Assembly: GCA_019694355.1 (NCBI GenBank)
Contig: JAIBCB010000003.1
Coordinates: 558,001-622,000 of the forward strand
Length of the DNA stretch: 64,000 bases
Origin: Pyrinomonadaceae bacterium
GTDB lineage: Bacteria > Acidobacteriota > Blastocatellia > Pyrinomonadales > Pyrinomonadaceae
Direction: 5' to 3'
The number at the start of each line of letters is the position of its first letter. The stretch's first letter is position 1. Made by a program: the position numbers and the translations under genes. Under the pieces are notes generated by a model. The model did no database searches. It was given only the letters and a program-made list of their open reading frames with translations, and was not told the DNA's origin. Shown piece by piece: positions 26,307 through 35,641 of this stretch.

Positions 26307-27404
26307 ATGCAAAAAATTCTCCTAATAGCGGGTGCGCGGCCGAATTTTATGAAGGTCGCGCCGATCTACGCCGAGATGAAGCGGCGTGGCGATGCTTTTG
26401 CGCCGATGATCGTGCATACCGGCCAGCATTACGACAAAGCGATGTCGGATGCGTTCTTCAGCGATCTTGGGATGCCGCAGCCTGACATCAATCTTGGCGT
26501 CGGCTCCGCATCGCACACGCAGCAGACGGCCAAGATAATGACGCTCTTTGAGCCTGTTGTCGAAGCTGAAAGGCCAGATTGGGTCGTCGTTGTCGGCGAT
26601 GTGAATTCGACCATCGCTTGTGCTCTGGTGGCCGCGAAAATGGGTGTGAAGATCGCACACGTCGAAGCAGGCCTTCGTTCGCACGATCGAACGATGCCCG
26701 AGGAGATCAATCGTATCCTTACGGATTCGATCTCGGACCTTTTACTTACACCTTCGCCTGATGCGAACCAAACGCTTCTGCGTGAAGGCGTCGATGAGAG
26801 CAAGATCTGCTTCGTCGGGAACGTGATGATCGATTCGCTGCTCGGCCACCTAAAGGTCGCTGAGCGGTCGAACATTCGAGAAACTCTTGGTCTTTCGGCT
26901 GGAGAATATGCCGTTACGACGCTGCATCGCCCTTCGAATGTAGATGACCGTGAGACGTTCGGCGGCATTGTCGGAGCATTGGTCGAAATATCAGAACGCC
27001 TGCCGATCATCTTCCCGGTGCATCCGCGGACGCGGCAAAAGCTTGCGGAATTCGGCTTCGATGAAATGATCGCCGGTTCTCAAGTTCGGCTGATCGAACC
27101 GCTCGGTTATCTTGATTTTTTGCGGCTTTACAGCGGAGCAAAACTTGTCCTGACGGATTCCGGCGGGCTGCAGGAAGAGACGACCGTTCTCGGCATCCCT
27201 TGCCTGACCTTGCGGGAAAATACCGAACGCCCGATCACGATCGAGATGGGCTCTAATGTGCTTGTGGGAGTTGATCCTGAACGGATCTTGGAGGAAGCGA
27301 ATAGATCGCTTGATGCAGAGAAGCGAGAACTTCAAATCCCTCCGCTTTGGGACGGCAACGCGGCCGGCCGCATCTGTGATGCATTAGAAAGACCCGCTGC
27401 ATAG
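26307..27404 (+). CDS. wecB: UDP-N-acetylglucosamine 2-epimerase (non-hydrolysing)
   Basis: Interconverts UDP-GlcNAc and UDP-ManNAc. Starts QKILLIAGARPNFMKVAPIY and carries VVVGDVNSTIA, HVEAGLRSHDRTMPEEINR and LTDSGGLQEETTVLGIPCLT, all typical of WecB. ATG 26307 is chosen because homology starts there, although no good ribosome-binding site precedes it. It is 66 bases downstream of the dehydrogenase. The stop codon lies inside a hairpin shared with the convergent rhodanese gene. Confidence 0.94.
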   Translation: MQKILLIAGARPNFMKVAPIYAEMKRRGDAFAPMIVHTGQHYDKAMSDAFFSDLGMPQPDINLGVGSASHTQQTAKIMTLFEPVVEAERPDWVVVVGDVNSTIACALVAAKMGVKIAHVEAGLRSHDRTMPEEINRILTDSISDLLLTPSPDANQTLLREGVDESKICFVGNVMIDSLLGHLKVAERSNIRETLGLSAGEYAVTTLHRPSNVDDRETFGGIVGALVEISERLPIIFPVHPRTRQKLAEFGFDEMIAGSQVRLIEPLGYLDFLRLYSGAKLVLTDSGGLQEETTVLGIPCLTLRENTERPITIEMGSNVLVGVDPERILEEANRSLDAEKRELQIPPLWDGNAAGRICDALERPAA

Positions 27405-27421
27405 TAGTGGAATGCAGCGGG
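27393..27421. terminator. 10-bp perfect hairpin between convergent genes
   Basis: CCCGCTGCAT (27393-27402) and ATGCAGCGGG (27412-27421) flank a 9-base loop that contains the wecB stop. On the minus strand the stem is followed by TCTTTCT, a moderate T-tract, so it may end the rhodanese transcript as well as that of wecB. Confidence 0.6.
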
Positions 27422-27445
27422 CCTTGAAGTTCTTAAAGGGGTTCG

Positions 27446-27931
27446 TTACTTCTTTTTTTCCATCGGATAGCCTGCTTGCTTCCAAGCTTCGGTACCGCCC
27501 TTCATTGCAAAAACGTCTTTGTAACCTTTTTCGATAAGTTTGACTGCCAGACCGGCACTCGTATGTTCGTTCGGTCAGGAACAGTAGATTATTATCTTCT
27601 TGCCCTTCGGGATCTTGCTGTACTCGGCCTCGGGGGCGAGCATCGGTATGTTGATGGCACCAGCGACGTGCTCGGCATCAAAGGCTGATTGGCTGCGTGA
27701 GTCGATAAAGACCGCCTCTTTTGCGTCGTACGCCTTCTTCGCATCATCGAGTGTGATACGCGGTGTTTTTTCCATCGCCTCTTCGTGCGGATCGGGCGTC
27801 GGTGTCGTTACGGCGATCTTTTTCGCGGACGAGTTGCCGTTGTCCTTCGAGATCGCAATCGGTGCCGCCGATTGGCAGCCCGCGATAACAGCCAGGCTCA
27901 AAAGAGCTAAAAGTATAAGTAGATTTTTCAC
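27446..27931 (-). CDS. Rhodanese-like lipoprotein with an in-frame TGA, probable selenoprotein (161 aa)
   Basis: GTG start overlaps the peroxiredoxin stop. Signal peptide with lipobox VIAGC (Cys19) predicts a lipoprotein outside the cytoplasm. The rhodanese domain begins near residue 57 and reaches the active loop KIIIYCS, then TGA (27575-27577, codon 119), then continues in the same frame: PNEHTSAGLAVKLIEKGYKD and KGGTEAWKQAGYP to TAA at 27446. Cys-containing relatives have YC(S/A)CPNE-TSA, so TGA sits exactly at the second Cys. Selenocysteine is the simplest reading; a nonsense mutation would leave no reason for the conserved 42-codon tail. The hairpin after the TGA resembles a bacterial SECIS. 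Predicted to act in sulfur or thiol redox chemistry with the upstream peroxiredoxin. Confidence 0.82.
27542..27560 (-). promoter_or_regulatory. Candidate bacterial SECIS hairpin
   Basis: Downstream of the TGA, TGCC (27557-27554) pairs with GGCA (27548-27545) around the loop GGTCT, with two further pairs below a G-G mismatch. The loop starts 21 bases after the TGA and opens with GG, within the usual range for SelB-binding elements. Short and not tested. Confidence 0.5.
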
Positions 27932-28389
27932 TTTTCTCCGAATGCCGCGAGAACCTCGTCGGCGTGTTTTGAAACATCGACCTTGTCGAAGATCTTTACG
28001 ATCTTGCCTTTTTCGTCAATAAGGAACGTCTTTCGGAACGTGCCCATATATTTGCGGCCGTACATCGACTTTTCACCCCAAACGCCATAATCGTTGACGA
28101 TCTTCTTGTCGGTGTCGGCCAGAAGGTCAAAGGGAAGCTGGAATTTCGAGATGAACTTCTGATGCGACTTTTCGTCATCGGTCGAGACGCCGAGAACCTT
28201 GATGCCCTTGCTGTTGAAAACCGCGTCAGCATCGCGGAAAGAGCAAGCCTCTTTCGTACAGCCCGGCGTATCGTCCTTTGGATAGAAATAAAGAGCAAGC
28301 CGCTTTCCCTTGAAGTCAGAGAGCTTAACGGTCTTGCCGTCCTGATCCTTCGACGAGAAATTTGGTGCCTTGTCGCCTTCCTTTAGCAT
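27928..28389 (-). CDS. bcp: Thioredoxin-dependent peroxiredoxin, BCP/PrxQ type (153 aa)
   Basis: Reduces hydroperoxides with thiols. The peroxidatic Cys44 and resolving Cys49 are in DDTPGCTKEACSF, the PrxQ arrangement; YPKDDTPG is the active-site strand. No signal peptide, so cytoplasmic. I start at ATG 28389; a GTG one codon upstream is possible. The stop overlaps the start of the selenocysteine rhodanese gene, so the two are cotranscribed. Confidence 0.94.
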   Translation of the reverse strand: MLKEGDKAPNFSSKDQDGKTVKLSDFKGKRLALYFYPKDDTPGCTKEACSFRDADAVFNSKGIKVLGVSTDDEKSHQKFISKFQLPFDLLADTDKKIVNDYGVWGEKSMYGRKYMGTFRKTFLIDEKGKIVKIFDKVDVSKHADEVLAAFGEK

Positions 28390-28436
28390 CACCTAGTATT
28401 CTGATGTATTTCGCAACGCGTCGCAACGCGAAGGCG

Positions 28437-29453
28437 CTATTTAGCCTTCCCAAAGTTCCATTTTAGGCCGGTCGTGAATAGAAAGTCGTTCTTTTCCGTA
28501 TTCAGCGGCGGGTCGTTATTAAAGCGATTCCCGACAGTAAAAAAGATGCCAACGCGTTTCGTCACATCGATCGAGACCGTCGAATCCGTAATAAATCTAT
28601 ACTCAGCTCTGTCGGTAATGTTCTGGAAGAACGTCAGTGTTCCGAGAACTCGCAGGCGGCCGTTGAATTTATGTTTGAAGACCGTGCCGGCGAGGCCTTC
28701 CGGCGTATCGGTCTTGGTGTTGTCTTGCCAGGTGCGGTTCCATGCCATGCCGCCGAGCAGATCAAGCTCCGTCCGATCATTCTTGATCGTGTGATGTCCG
28801 ATGCCGGCACCGACGATCGAGCGGAACATTAGCTTTTTGGGCCTGTCACGTTCAAAGTCGTATGAGACAAATCCAAACAATTTCTTATCTACGTTTCGAT
28901 CATATCGAGCACCGCCCCAAAAAGCGTTCGAGGTTGTTATCGAAGTTCCCGATCGTCGGCTCGTGAACCATAAACTCCGAGCGTACACCGTCAGTTTGTC
29001 CTTGGTGCCGTCCTTGACAGCTCTAAGGCTCGTGGTCAATGTCGCACTCTTTGAGTTGCCGGAGGCATAGTTGTAGCCGATGGTCGCATTTCCCGACCAA
29101 CCGTTGAGAATGCCGAATGCCTTTCCGTCGCCGAACAGTTTTCGCTGAATCGCTTTCTTTGGAGCCTCTGCTGTCTTTGCTTGGGCTCCTTCGGCGTCTG
29201 CCGAAACTTTCGCTTCGGGCTCTGCAGGCTTCGCATCTGCGGGCGGTTCGGGCGTTATCTTCTCCACGGCCGAAGCCGAGATCTTTATCACGCCTGCATA
29301 TGTTGTCTCCACCTCGATCGCCTCATCAGACCGGTTCACGATCGTGCCGGTTACGCGGTCGCCATTCTTTAGGATGATGTGATCCTCAAAAGCGAAGGTC
29401 GTTGACGCCAAAAAAATACAAGAGAACACTAATGCTGAGATCTTCTTTGTCAT
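28437..29453 (-). CDS. DUF481 outer-membrane beta-barrel protein (338 aa)
   Basis: Signal peptide at residues 1-21 (ends TFA), then a small domain with LKNGDRVTGTIVNRSDEAIE, an Ala/Glu/Pro linker (about 70-105) and a DUF481-type barrel with alternating strands (GNATIGYNYASGNSKSATLT, TKDKLTVYARSLWF) and the terminal aromatic strand FLFTTGLKWNFGKAK. Function unknown; predicted outer membrane. ATG 29453 is used because the longer frame upstream adds over 120 residues with no homology before the signal peptide. Confidence 0.82.
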   Translation of the reverse strand: MTKKISALVFSCIFLASTTFAFEDHIILKNGDRVTGTIVNRSDEAIEVETTYAGVIKISASAVEKITPEPPADAKPAEPEAKVSADAEGAQAKTAEAPKKAIQRKLFGDGKAFGILNGWSGNATIGYNYASGNSKSATLTTSLRAVKDGTKDKLTVYARSLWFTSRRSGTSITTSNAFWGGARYDRNVDKKLFGFVSYDFERDRPKKLMFRSIVGAGIGHHTIKNDRTELDLLGGMAWNRTWQDNTKTDTPEGLAGTVFKHKFNGRLRVLGTLTFFQNITDRAEYRFITDSTVSIDVTKRVGIFFTVGNRFNNDPPLNTEKNDFLFTTGLKWNFGKAK

Positions 29454-29549
29454 TTCATTACTGCCGGGAGGAATTGCTCGCAAAGGCAAGAATTGAAATA
29501 ATCCTAACATTCTGATGGCTCGATGTGAACACGTGGCCGAAGGCAGGAA

Positions 29550-30074
29550 ATGAGATTTTACTCTGAAAAAACGGCGCTTGAGCATCTTGCAGAGGTGAGA
29601 AGGCAGTTTGCTGACCAGATCCGAAATGGATTTGAACACGCTGCAAAGGACTGCCAAACCTGTGAGACAAAGGGTGCTTGCTGCCTCGATGCTCACTTTG
29701 TGAATGTTAGGATTACAAGACTTGAAGCAGTCGCCATCGTGCGTGAGATCGAACGCCTGCCTGTGGGAAAACAAGAAGCGATACGCAAGAAGGTCTTCGA
29801 TACCGTAGAGCGATTCGGTTTGGAGAATGCTGCGGCACATAGCAAGGAAACCTTTGCCTGTCCGCTATTTGAGCGGGACACGGGCTGTTTGGTGCACGGC
29901 ACCGCAAAGCCTTTGCCGTGCATTGCCCACGCTTGTTACGAGCGGAAAGAAGACCTTCCGCCCGACGAACTTCTCCAGGAAGCGGAAGTTCGTGTCTATG
30001 AGATCTCGCGTCGAACTTATGGTTCGACCGCTTTGCCAAAGCCTTTGCCCGTCGGGCTCAAGCAGTTGCTCTAA
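29550..30074 (+). CDS. YkgJ-like cysteine-cluster protein (174 aa)
   Basis: Soluble protein with the Cys pattern of the YkgJ family, which binds zinc or an iron-sulfur cluster: CQTCETKGACC near residue 35, then CPLF near 111, GCLVH and PCIAHACY near 130. No signal peptide. The function of the family is unknown. It is convergent with the sppA gene, 12 bases away. Confidence 0.78.
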   Translation: MRFYSEKTALEHLAEVRRQFADQIRNGFEHAAKDCQTCETKGACCLDAHFVNVRITRLEAVAIVREIERLPVGKQEAIRKKVFDTVERFGLENAAAHSKETFACPLFERDTGCLVHGTAKPLPCIAHACYERKEDLPPDELLQEAEVRVYEISRRTYGSTALPKPLPVGLKQLL

Positions 30075-30086
30075 GGCGAACTTCAG

Positions 30087-31880
30087 CTATCTGACCGTTA
30101 GCTCATAGGGCATCAACGCCATCGCCTCTCCGTTCTTCATACGATCGAGCATCGCCGCATAACGGAATGCTCGGCGGACATCTTTCGGCATTTGAGAAAG
30201 CAGCTGTTCCTGAGCTTGTTTTGCTTTCGCATCCTGATCTTGGCTTCCGCCGAACCAGGATTCGAGCCAAGGGGTTCCGACGGGATAAAGCACGCGGCGT
30301 ACGTCTTTGTCCGCGGGCAGTTGGGCAAGTTCTTTTGCGACGGAGATCGCCTTTTCGAGGCCGCCGAAATCATCGACGAGGCCATTTTCCTTTGCCTGCG
30401 TGCCGGTCCAAACGCGGCCCTGAGCGAGAGCATTGATCGCTTCCGGCGTTTTATTTCGGCCCTGTGCGACCTTTGGCACAAAGCTGTCGTAATAGATCGC
30501 ATTTGCCTGCTCGACCATCTTTGCACGTTCTTCCGGCGTCCATTTTACCGTCTCACGGAAAATACCCGCGTTCTTGCCGCGCATCACGTATTCGTTCGAA
30601 ACGCCAAGCCAGTCATAAAGGCCTTTGACGACCGGCTTGCCCATAAAGAGACCGATAGAGCCTGTGATCGTCGTTGGTTCGGCAATGATCTTATTGGCGT
30701 TGCATGCGACGTAGTATCCGCCCGAAGCGGCGACATCACCCATTGAGACGACGACAGGCTTTTTCGCTTTCGCGTTCTCGATCGCCTTCCACATCAGATC
30801 GGATGCGAGTGCCGAACCGCCGGGTGAATCCACACGCAGCACGATGGCCTTGATCGAGTCATCCTTGGCGGCGTCGTTGACGGCCTTTACGATCGTATCT
30901 GAACCGACCATGTCGCCATTCAGCAGGCCGCTTGAAGAACTCCCCGTGTTTATCGCACCCGAGATGAACACCACCGCGACCTTTTCGCCGTTGCTGAGCC
31001 CGACCGAGTCGGTCGATATCTCGCGATAGCGCGCACCGCTTATCGTTTTTAGCTCCTTATCGGCCGCGTAGCCGAGCCTTGCTTTCAAGGCGTCATCGAC
31101 CTCATTGCGGTAAAGCGCATCGTCGATAAGGCCGAGCGATTTCGCTTGGGCTGGCGTGTAGGGTGCGTTGTCGATCAACGCCTTTACGTCTTCGACGGAT
31201 TTCGAGCGTGCCTGCGCGATAGCGTTCGTGTACCGGCCGTAGTATTCGTCAAGGATCGCGTCGATGACCTCACGCTGGCCGTCGCCCATCTGAGTTTTTG
31301 TGTATTGGTCGGGCGCATTCTTATATTTTGGCCCGATCTGAATCACATCGGCCTCGACGCCAAGCTTGTCGAGCGAGCCTTTGTAGAACATCGCCTCGGC
31401 CGCAAAGCCGTTGATGAGAAGGTCGCCCGGCGGCGGCACGAAGATCTTGTCCGCAGCGGTCGCGATGTAATATTCCTTGTTCGAGCCAAGTTCGAGATAC
31501 GCGAATACCGGCTTGCCGCCCGACTTGTAGTCAGCGATCGCCTCACGCAACTCTTCGGCCTTGCCCCAACCAATGCCGGGGAAGTTAATATCAAGCAGCA
31601 CCGCACTGATTCGTCCGTCAACTTTTGCCTTTCGAAGCTGCGTGAGCAAATTTGTGAAAGACTGCTCTTGCTCGATGCCGAGAGCACGTTCGAACGGTTG
31701 GTCCGGCACATAATCCGGCAGCGAACCGCTGACATTGAGCACAAGGACGCTGTTCTGCTGTACACTTGGCCTGCTCAAGGATTCAAAAATAAGAGCGATG
31801 ACGATAATGCCGATAAGGCATACGATAAGAACGCCCGCGATAACGCCGACAGCGACCTTTGCTGATCTCGAAAGAGCCAT
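30087..31880 (-). CDS. sppA: Signal peptide peptidase SppA, 67-kDa type (597 aa)
   Basis: Membrane-bound serine protease that degrades cleaved signal peptides. One N-terminal membrane helix (about residues 8-32) is followed by two tandem protease domains, as in E. coli SppA. The N-terminal domain should supply the Lys (region YYIATAADKIFVPPPGDLLI), and the C-terminal domain the Ser nucleophile in MGDVAASGGYYVA. ATG 31880 is chosen because the membrane helix follows at once; the open frame extends 17 codons further. The gene is monocistronic and divergent from the NtrC-type gene. Confidence 0.92.
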   Translation of the reverse strand: MALSRSAKVAVGVIAGVLIVCLIGIIVIALIFESLSRPSVQQNSVLVLNVSGSLPDYVPDQPFERALGIEQEQSFTNLLTQLRKAKVDGRISAVLLDINFPGIGWGKAEELREAIADYKSGGKPVFAYLELGSNKEYYIATAADKIFVPPPGDLLINGFAAEAMFYKGSLDKLGVEADVIQIGPKYKNAPDQYTKTQMGDGQREVIDAILDEYYGRYTNAIAQARSKSVEDVKALIDNAPYTPAQAKSLGLIDDALYRNEVDDALKARLGYAADKELKTISGARYREISTDSVGLSNGEKVAVVFISGAINTGSSSSGLLNGDMVGSDTIVKAVNDAAKDDSIKAIVLRVDSPGGSALASDLMWKAIENAKAKKPVVVSMGDVAASGGYYVACNANKIIAEPTTITGSIGLFMGKPVVKGLYDWLGVSNEYVMRGKNAGIFRETVKWTPEERAKMVEQANAIYYDSFVPKVAQGRNKTPEAINALAQGRVWTGTQAKENGLVDDFGGLEKAISVAKELAQLPADKDVRRVLYPVGTPWLESWFGGSQDQDAKAKQAQEQLLSQMPKDVRRAFRYAAMLDRMKNGEAMALMPYELTVR

Positions 31881-32042
31881 AAGAAGATTTTCCTGCTGTG
31901 AACCGTCAGCCCTTCGCCGCGGTTCATACAAAGTTTAGAGTATATTACGGCATCCAATGGGCGAAAGTTTGGCGCGATGATTCACCTCATATTCGGCCTA
32001 CGAAATAGACGGTTTCGGCAACCAACTGTATAGTCAGAACTT

Positions 32043-33455
32043 ATGGCAAAGAAAGGGAATATCCTTATCTGCGATGACGAAGAGATAATGCGGGACGTAT
32101 TGGAGACGATCCTCTCCAGTGCGGGCTACAAGGTAGATCTTGCAAAAACGGGTGAGGAAGCGCTCGAAGCATACTCTCAGAAGACCTACGACACGGTTCT
32201 GATGGATGTGTCGATGCCGGGCATCGGCGGATTGACCGCCCTTGAACGCCTTATCGCGATGGACCCTGAAGCGATCGTGCTGATGATCACGGCGTATGCG
32301 ACGTTCGATACGGCGATCTCTGCCTGGGAGAAAGGCGCAGCCGGCGTTATTCGAAAGCCTTTCCAGAACGAACAGATCCTTGCGTTTGTCGCTCGCGGTA
32401 TCCGCGACCGGCGAAATCAGGAAGAGCGGCGCCATCTTCGCCAGGCGATGGTCAAGAGTGTCGAACGCGACGGTTTTATCGGGCGGTCTGACGTAATGGA
32501 GGATATCTTTCGCCTGGTGGAACGCGTCGCGCAGGCGCGTTCGACCGTCCTTATCACGGGCGAAAGCGGAACGGGAAAAGAACTCGTCGCAAAAGCGATC
32601 CACGCTTCGAGCCCGCGTGCCGATGCTCCGTTCATCATCGTAAATTGTTCAAATATTCCCGCAGAACTGCTCGAATCCGAACTCTTTGGCCATACGAAAG
32701 GCGCGTTCACCGGTGCAGTAAGTTCGAAGAAAGGATTATTCGAGGCGGCAGATACGGGGTCGATATTTTTGGACGAGATCGGCGATCTGCGTCCGGAGAT
32801 ACAAGTTCGCTTGCTGCGTGTCATTCAGGAGCGGGAATTCACTCCGCTTGGTGATGTTTCGCCGACCAAGGTCGATGTACGCATAATTGCGGCAACGAAC
32901 GTCGATCTAAAAGAAGCGGTCAAAAGCGGTACGTTCAGGGAAGATCTTTATTATCGCCTTTCGGTCGTGCCGATCGAACTCCCGCCTCTTCGAGAACGCC
33001 GCGAAGATATTCTTCCGCTTGCTCAGCATTTTATCCGCAAGTATGCCGAGGAAAATGGCCGCGAGATGAGCGACGCCGTTTCGCCCGACGTGCTTGCCCT
33101 TCTTGAAGCGTATCCATTTCCGGGCAATGTTCGCGAGCTTGAGAACATCATCGAACGAGCGGTCGTCATCGCTCCGGGAGACGAGATCACCGTTGAGTGT
33201 TTACGGCCGGAGGTGATCGATCCGCATCTTGCTCTCGAAATGATGCAAAAATCCGAAGGCACCTCGGATGAGATCGATATTTCGAACGGTGTCGATTTCT
33301 ATGACGAGGTCAAAAAGTTCGAGGTCGATCTGATCCGGCGGGCGCTTGAGCGAACGGGCGGCCACCAATCGCGAGCCGCACGTCTTCTGGGGCTTAATGC
33401 GACAACGCTGAATTCGAAGATCAAGAACCATCATATTCCGACGAAACACGGCTAA
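32043..33455 (+). CDS. NtrC-family sigma-54 response regulator, orphan (470 aa)
   Basis: Receiver domain (phospho-acceptor D55 in LMDVSMPG), central AAA+ domain with Walker A GESGTGKE and the sigma-54 contact loop GAFTGA (in KGAFTGAVSS), and a C-terminal Fis-type HTH (GGHQSRAARLLGLNATTLNS). It activates sigma-54 promoters after phosphorylation. No histidine kinase is adjacent. It is the first gene of a tight run reaching MoxR at 38.7 kb. Confidence 0.93.
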   Translation: MAKKGNILICDDEEIMRDVLETILSSAGYKVDLAKTGEEALEAYSQKTYDTVLMDVSMPGIGGLTALERLIAMDPEAIVLMITAYATFDTAISAWEKGAAGVIRKPFQNEQILAFVARGIRDRRNQEERRHLRQAMVKSVERDGFIGRSDVMEDIFRLVERVAQARSTVLITGESGTGKELVAKAIHASSPRADAPFIIVNCSNIPAELLESELFGHTKGAFTGAVSSKKGLFEAADTGSIFLDEIGDLRPEIQVRLLRVIQEREFTPLGDVSPTKVDVRIIAATNVDLKEAVKSGTFREDLYYRLSVVPIELPPLRERREDILPLAQHFIRKYAEENGREMSDAVSPDVLALLEAYPFPGNVRELENIIERAVVIAPGDEITVECLRPEVIDPHLALEMMQKSEGTSDEIDISNGVDFYDEVKKFEVDLIRRALERTGGHQSRAARLLGLNATTLNSKIKNHHIPTKHG

Positions 33456-33503
33456 ACCCTCAAGGACGCTTCGGATATAATGCCTTAACCTTTCTTTTAC
33501 GCT

Positions 33504-34604
33504 ATGCTCTTTTCCTCAACAGCACCCGGACAGGCGGTCAGATCGCTGGGCGCAGGCGATCTGATCGACCGGACGATCCGGCTTTATCGCCGGAATTTCG
33601 TGGTCTTTATGCTGATAGCGGCGCCGCCTGTTGTTGTCGGCACGCTCCTTGCCCTCGGTTGGTCGGTGCTCACCCGAACCGTTATCTTTCCTGACGCGGC
33701 CGTCGCTTCGTCAGATACTGCGACCTATTACGTCACGCTTGTTGCCGGAACAATGAATGTCTGGTTCGTCGAGATCGTGGCGACGCTCGTCGTAATGGGC
33801 GGTGCCTCGCGAAACTTCGTCCGGAATCTGCTTTTTGATGAACCGATATCGTTTCGTCAAACTTACGCAAACTGCACCTCGCGGATCTGGAGCCTTTTGA
33901 CCGCTTCGGTGCTGATCACAATAAGCGTTGTCATCGTTAGCGTTGTCGCTCTCTATGTCGGCTTGTTCGCGGTGTCTATTCCGGTCTTTCTTTTGGGCTA
34001 TTTGCTTTCGGGAATTCCGCCGCTCGCGGTTACAGTGGGTGTCATTGTGGGACTTGCGATCATTTACGGTGTCCTTTGGCTGACGCTGCTTATCGTCTCG
34101 CGAGTGGCATTCGTTCCGCAGGCGATATTGGTCGAAGGTCTCGGTGTTGGGGCGGCCTTCGGACGCAGTTCGTCGTTCTCGACCTGGAGCGTTCGACGAC
34201 TGATGGCATTGCTCGTTTTTACAACCGTCGTCACAATTGCCGCTTCTGCGATCCTATACGTGCCGATCGCGTGGTTTGCCTGGGCAAATGGCGTGGAACT
34301 CACCGATGGTGAAATTCTGCCGCTTTGGGTTTCGGTCCTATATTCGTTGGTCGGCCAGCTATGCTTTATGCTGCTTTCACCGATCTGGATGATCGGCCTT
34401 TCGCTGCTTTACGTCGATACGCGGATACAGAGCGAAGCATACGACATAGAACTGCTCGCGACGAGACGGCTTGGCGAGATCCCTGATCTGCCGCCGGATT
34501 ATTTCAACCCGCTTCAGCCTGCGCTCGGACATACGAAGAATCGGGCAACGGCTTTGGTGCGGCCCGACAATGCCGCAGCGCACTCAACGCTTGGACTCGA
34601 ATGA
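33504..34604 (+). CDS. Multipass membrane protein (366 aa), GDPD-membrane-domain-like
   Basis: Begins with a short cytoplasmic segment including LGAGDLIDRTIRLYRRNFVVF, a pattern common at the start of bacterial membrane proteins related to the glycerophosphodiesterase membrane domain. Six or so hydrophobic helices follow between residues 30 and 310. No catalytic residues are seen. It overlaps the next gene by 4 bases and belongs to the MoxR operon. Function unknown. Confidence 0.65.
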   Translation: MLFSSTAPGQAVRSLGAGDLIDRTIRLYRRNFVVFMLIAAPPVVVGTLLALGWSVLTRTVIFPDAAVASSDTATYYVTLVAGTMNVWFVEIVATLVVMGGASRNFVRNLLFDEPISFRQTYANCTSRIWSLLTASVLITISVVIVSVVALYVGLFAVSIPVFLLGYLLSGIPPLAVTVGVIVGLAIIYGVLWLTLLIVSRVAFVPQAILVEGLGVGAAFGRSSSFSTWSVRRLMALLVFTTVVTIAASAILYVPIAWFAWANGVELTDGEILPLWVSVLYSLVGQLCFMLLSPIWMIGLSLLYVDTRIQSEAYDIELLATRRLGEIPDLPPDYFNPLQPALGHTKNRATALVRPDNAAAHSTLGLE

Positions 34605-35641
34605 GAAATAGGGCGATCATCCTCTCGATACTGCTTTTGATCTGCTTTGCGGCCGGCATTTCGGCGGCCACGCTTAGCGACTATGCGGATCGAGTGCGTC
34701 TTGCGCGGTCTGCGGCAGGCGATCTGCAAAAAGCTCTTGCATCAGGACCCGTCACCGGCGAGGTCGAAGACCGTCTTCTTGGAATGATCGAAAACGCCCT
34801 TCCTCCGACGGAGAAGATCGATGCGAGCGGCACAACGGTCCAGACCGACTATAAATGGCTGCACAGCGAGATCCAGCGGTATCGCGACGAACAGAAGGCG
34901 GAAACTAAACTAAAGCTCCTTGATTCCATTTCTGCTCAGCTGCAGGCTATCGAAGACAGCGTTTCGGAGCTCGTCGTTGCCGAGCAGGCGGATCCGACAA
35001 AGGATCGTGATAAGGACGCGCTCGGAAAGATCCTGCAACGCGACGAATACAAGATCGCCGAGCCTCAGGAATCGCCGCTGACGAGGCTCTTTCAGCGTAT
35101 CCTTGATTGGCTTTTCAGAGAATATCCGCGGGCCGCACCGCAGCCGATCGAGATGACCGGGATGCCGAATCTCGCGTCGCTTCTGCAGATCGTTTTGTTT
35201 GTATTGATCGCTGCCGGACTCGGATTTATCGGCTACAAACTTGTTCCGCACTTTGTACCAAAATTTAGAAAAGAAAGTTCACGAAAGCGAGAGCGGATCG
35301 TTCTTGGTGAGGTCATCGATTCCGAAACTACATCTCACGACCTGTTTTCTGATGCGCAGGAGCTTGCGCGCTCCGGCCAGCTTACGCTTGCGATCCGAAA
35401 GGCATACATCGCCGTTCTCTGCGGCCTCGAGGACCGACGGCTTCTAAAGCTTGTGAAGCACAAGACGAATCGCGACTATCTATTCGACCTGCGAAAACGC
35501 GAGGATATCGTCAAGGAAATGAGCAGCATCACACGCGAATTCGAAACTCATTGGTACGGAGCAAAAGAATCGACCCCGGAAGACTGGGAGCACGTGGCGT
35601 CTCTTTATCAGCAAACTCTCGCAAAGGCAGAGCGGTCATAG
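34601..35641 (+). CDS. DUF4129-domain membrane protein (346 aa)
   Basis: Signal peptide or first helix at residues 5-24, an extracytoplasmic helical part, a membrane helix near residue 195, and a C-terminal DUF4129 domain (AQELARSGQLTLAIRKAYIA, then KTNRDYLFDLRKRED and FETHWYGAKE). DUF4129 proteins usually accompany MoxR ATPases, as here. The gene sits within the operon with a 4-base overlap upstream and the next ATG immediately after its stop. Confidence 0.82.
   Translation: MRNRAIILSILLLICFAAGISAATLSDYADRVRLARSAAGDLQKALASGPVTGEVEDRLLGMIENALPPTEKIDASGTTVQTDYKWLHSEIQRYRDEQKAETKLKLLDSISAQLQAIEDSVSELVVAEQADPTKDRDKDALGKILQRDEYKIAEPQESPLTRLFQRILDWLFREYPRAAPQPIEMTGMPNLASLLQIVLFVLIAAGLGFIGYKLVPHFVPKFRKESSRKRERIVLGEVIDSETTSHDLFSDAQELARSGQLTLAIRKAYIAVLCGLEDRRLLKLVKHKTNRDYLFDLRKREDIVKEMSSITREFETHWYGAKESTPEDWEHVASLYQQTLAKAERS

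Noticed and set aside
27575..27931. Rhodanese as a truncated 118-residue protein
   Set aside because: The C-terminal half of the fold continues in frame without any frameshift after the TGA, so truncation or simple pseudogene status is less likely than selenocysteine; it cannot be fully excluded without selenocysteine-machinery genes.
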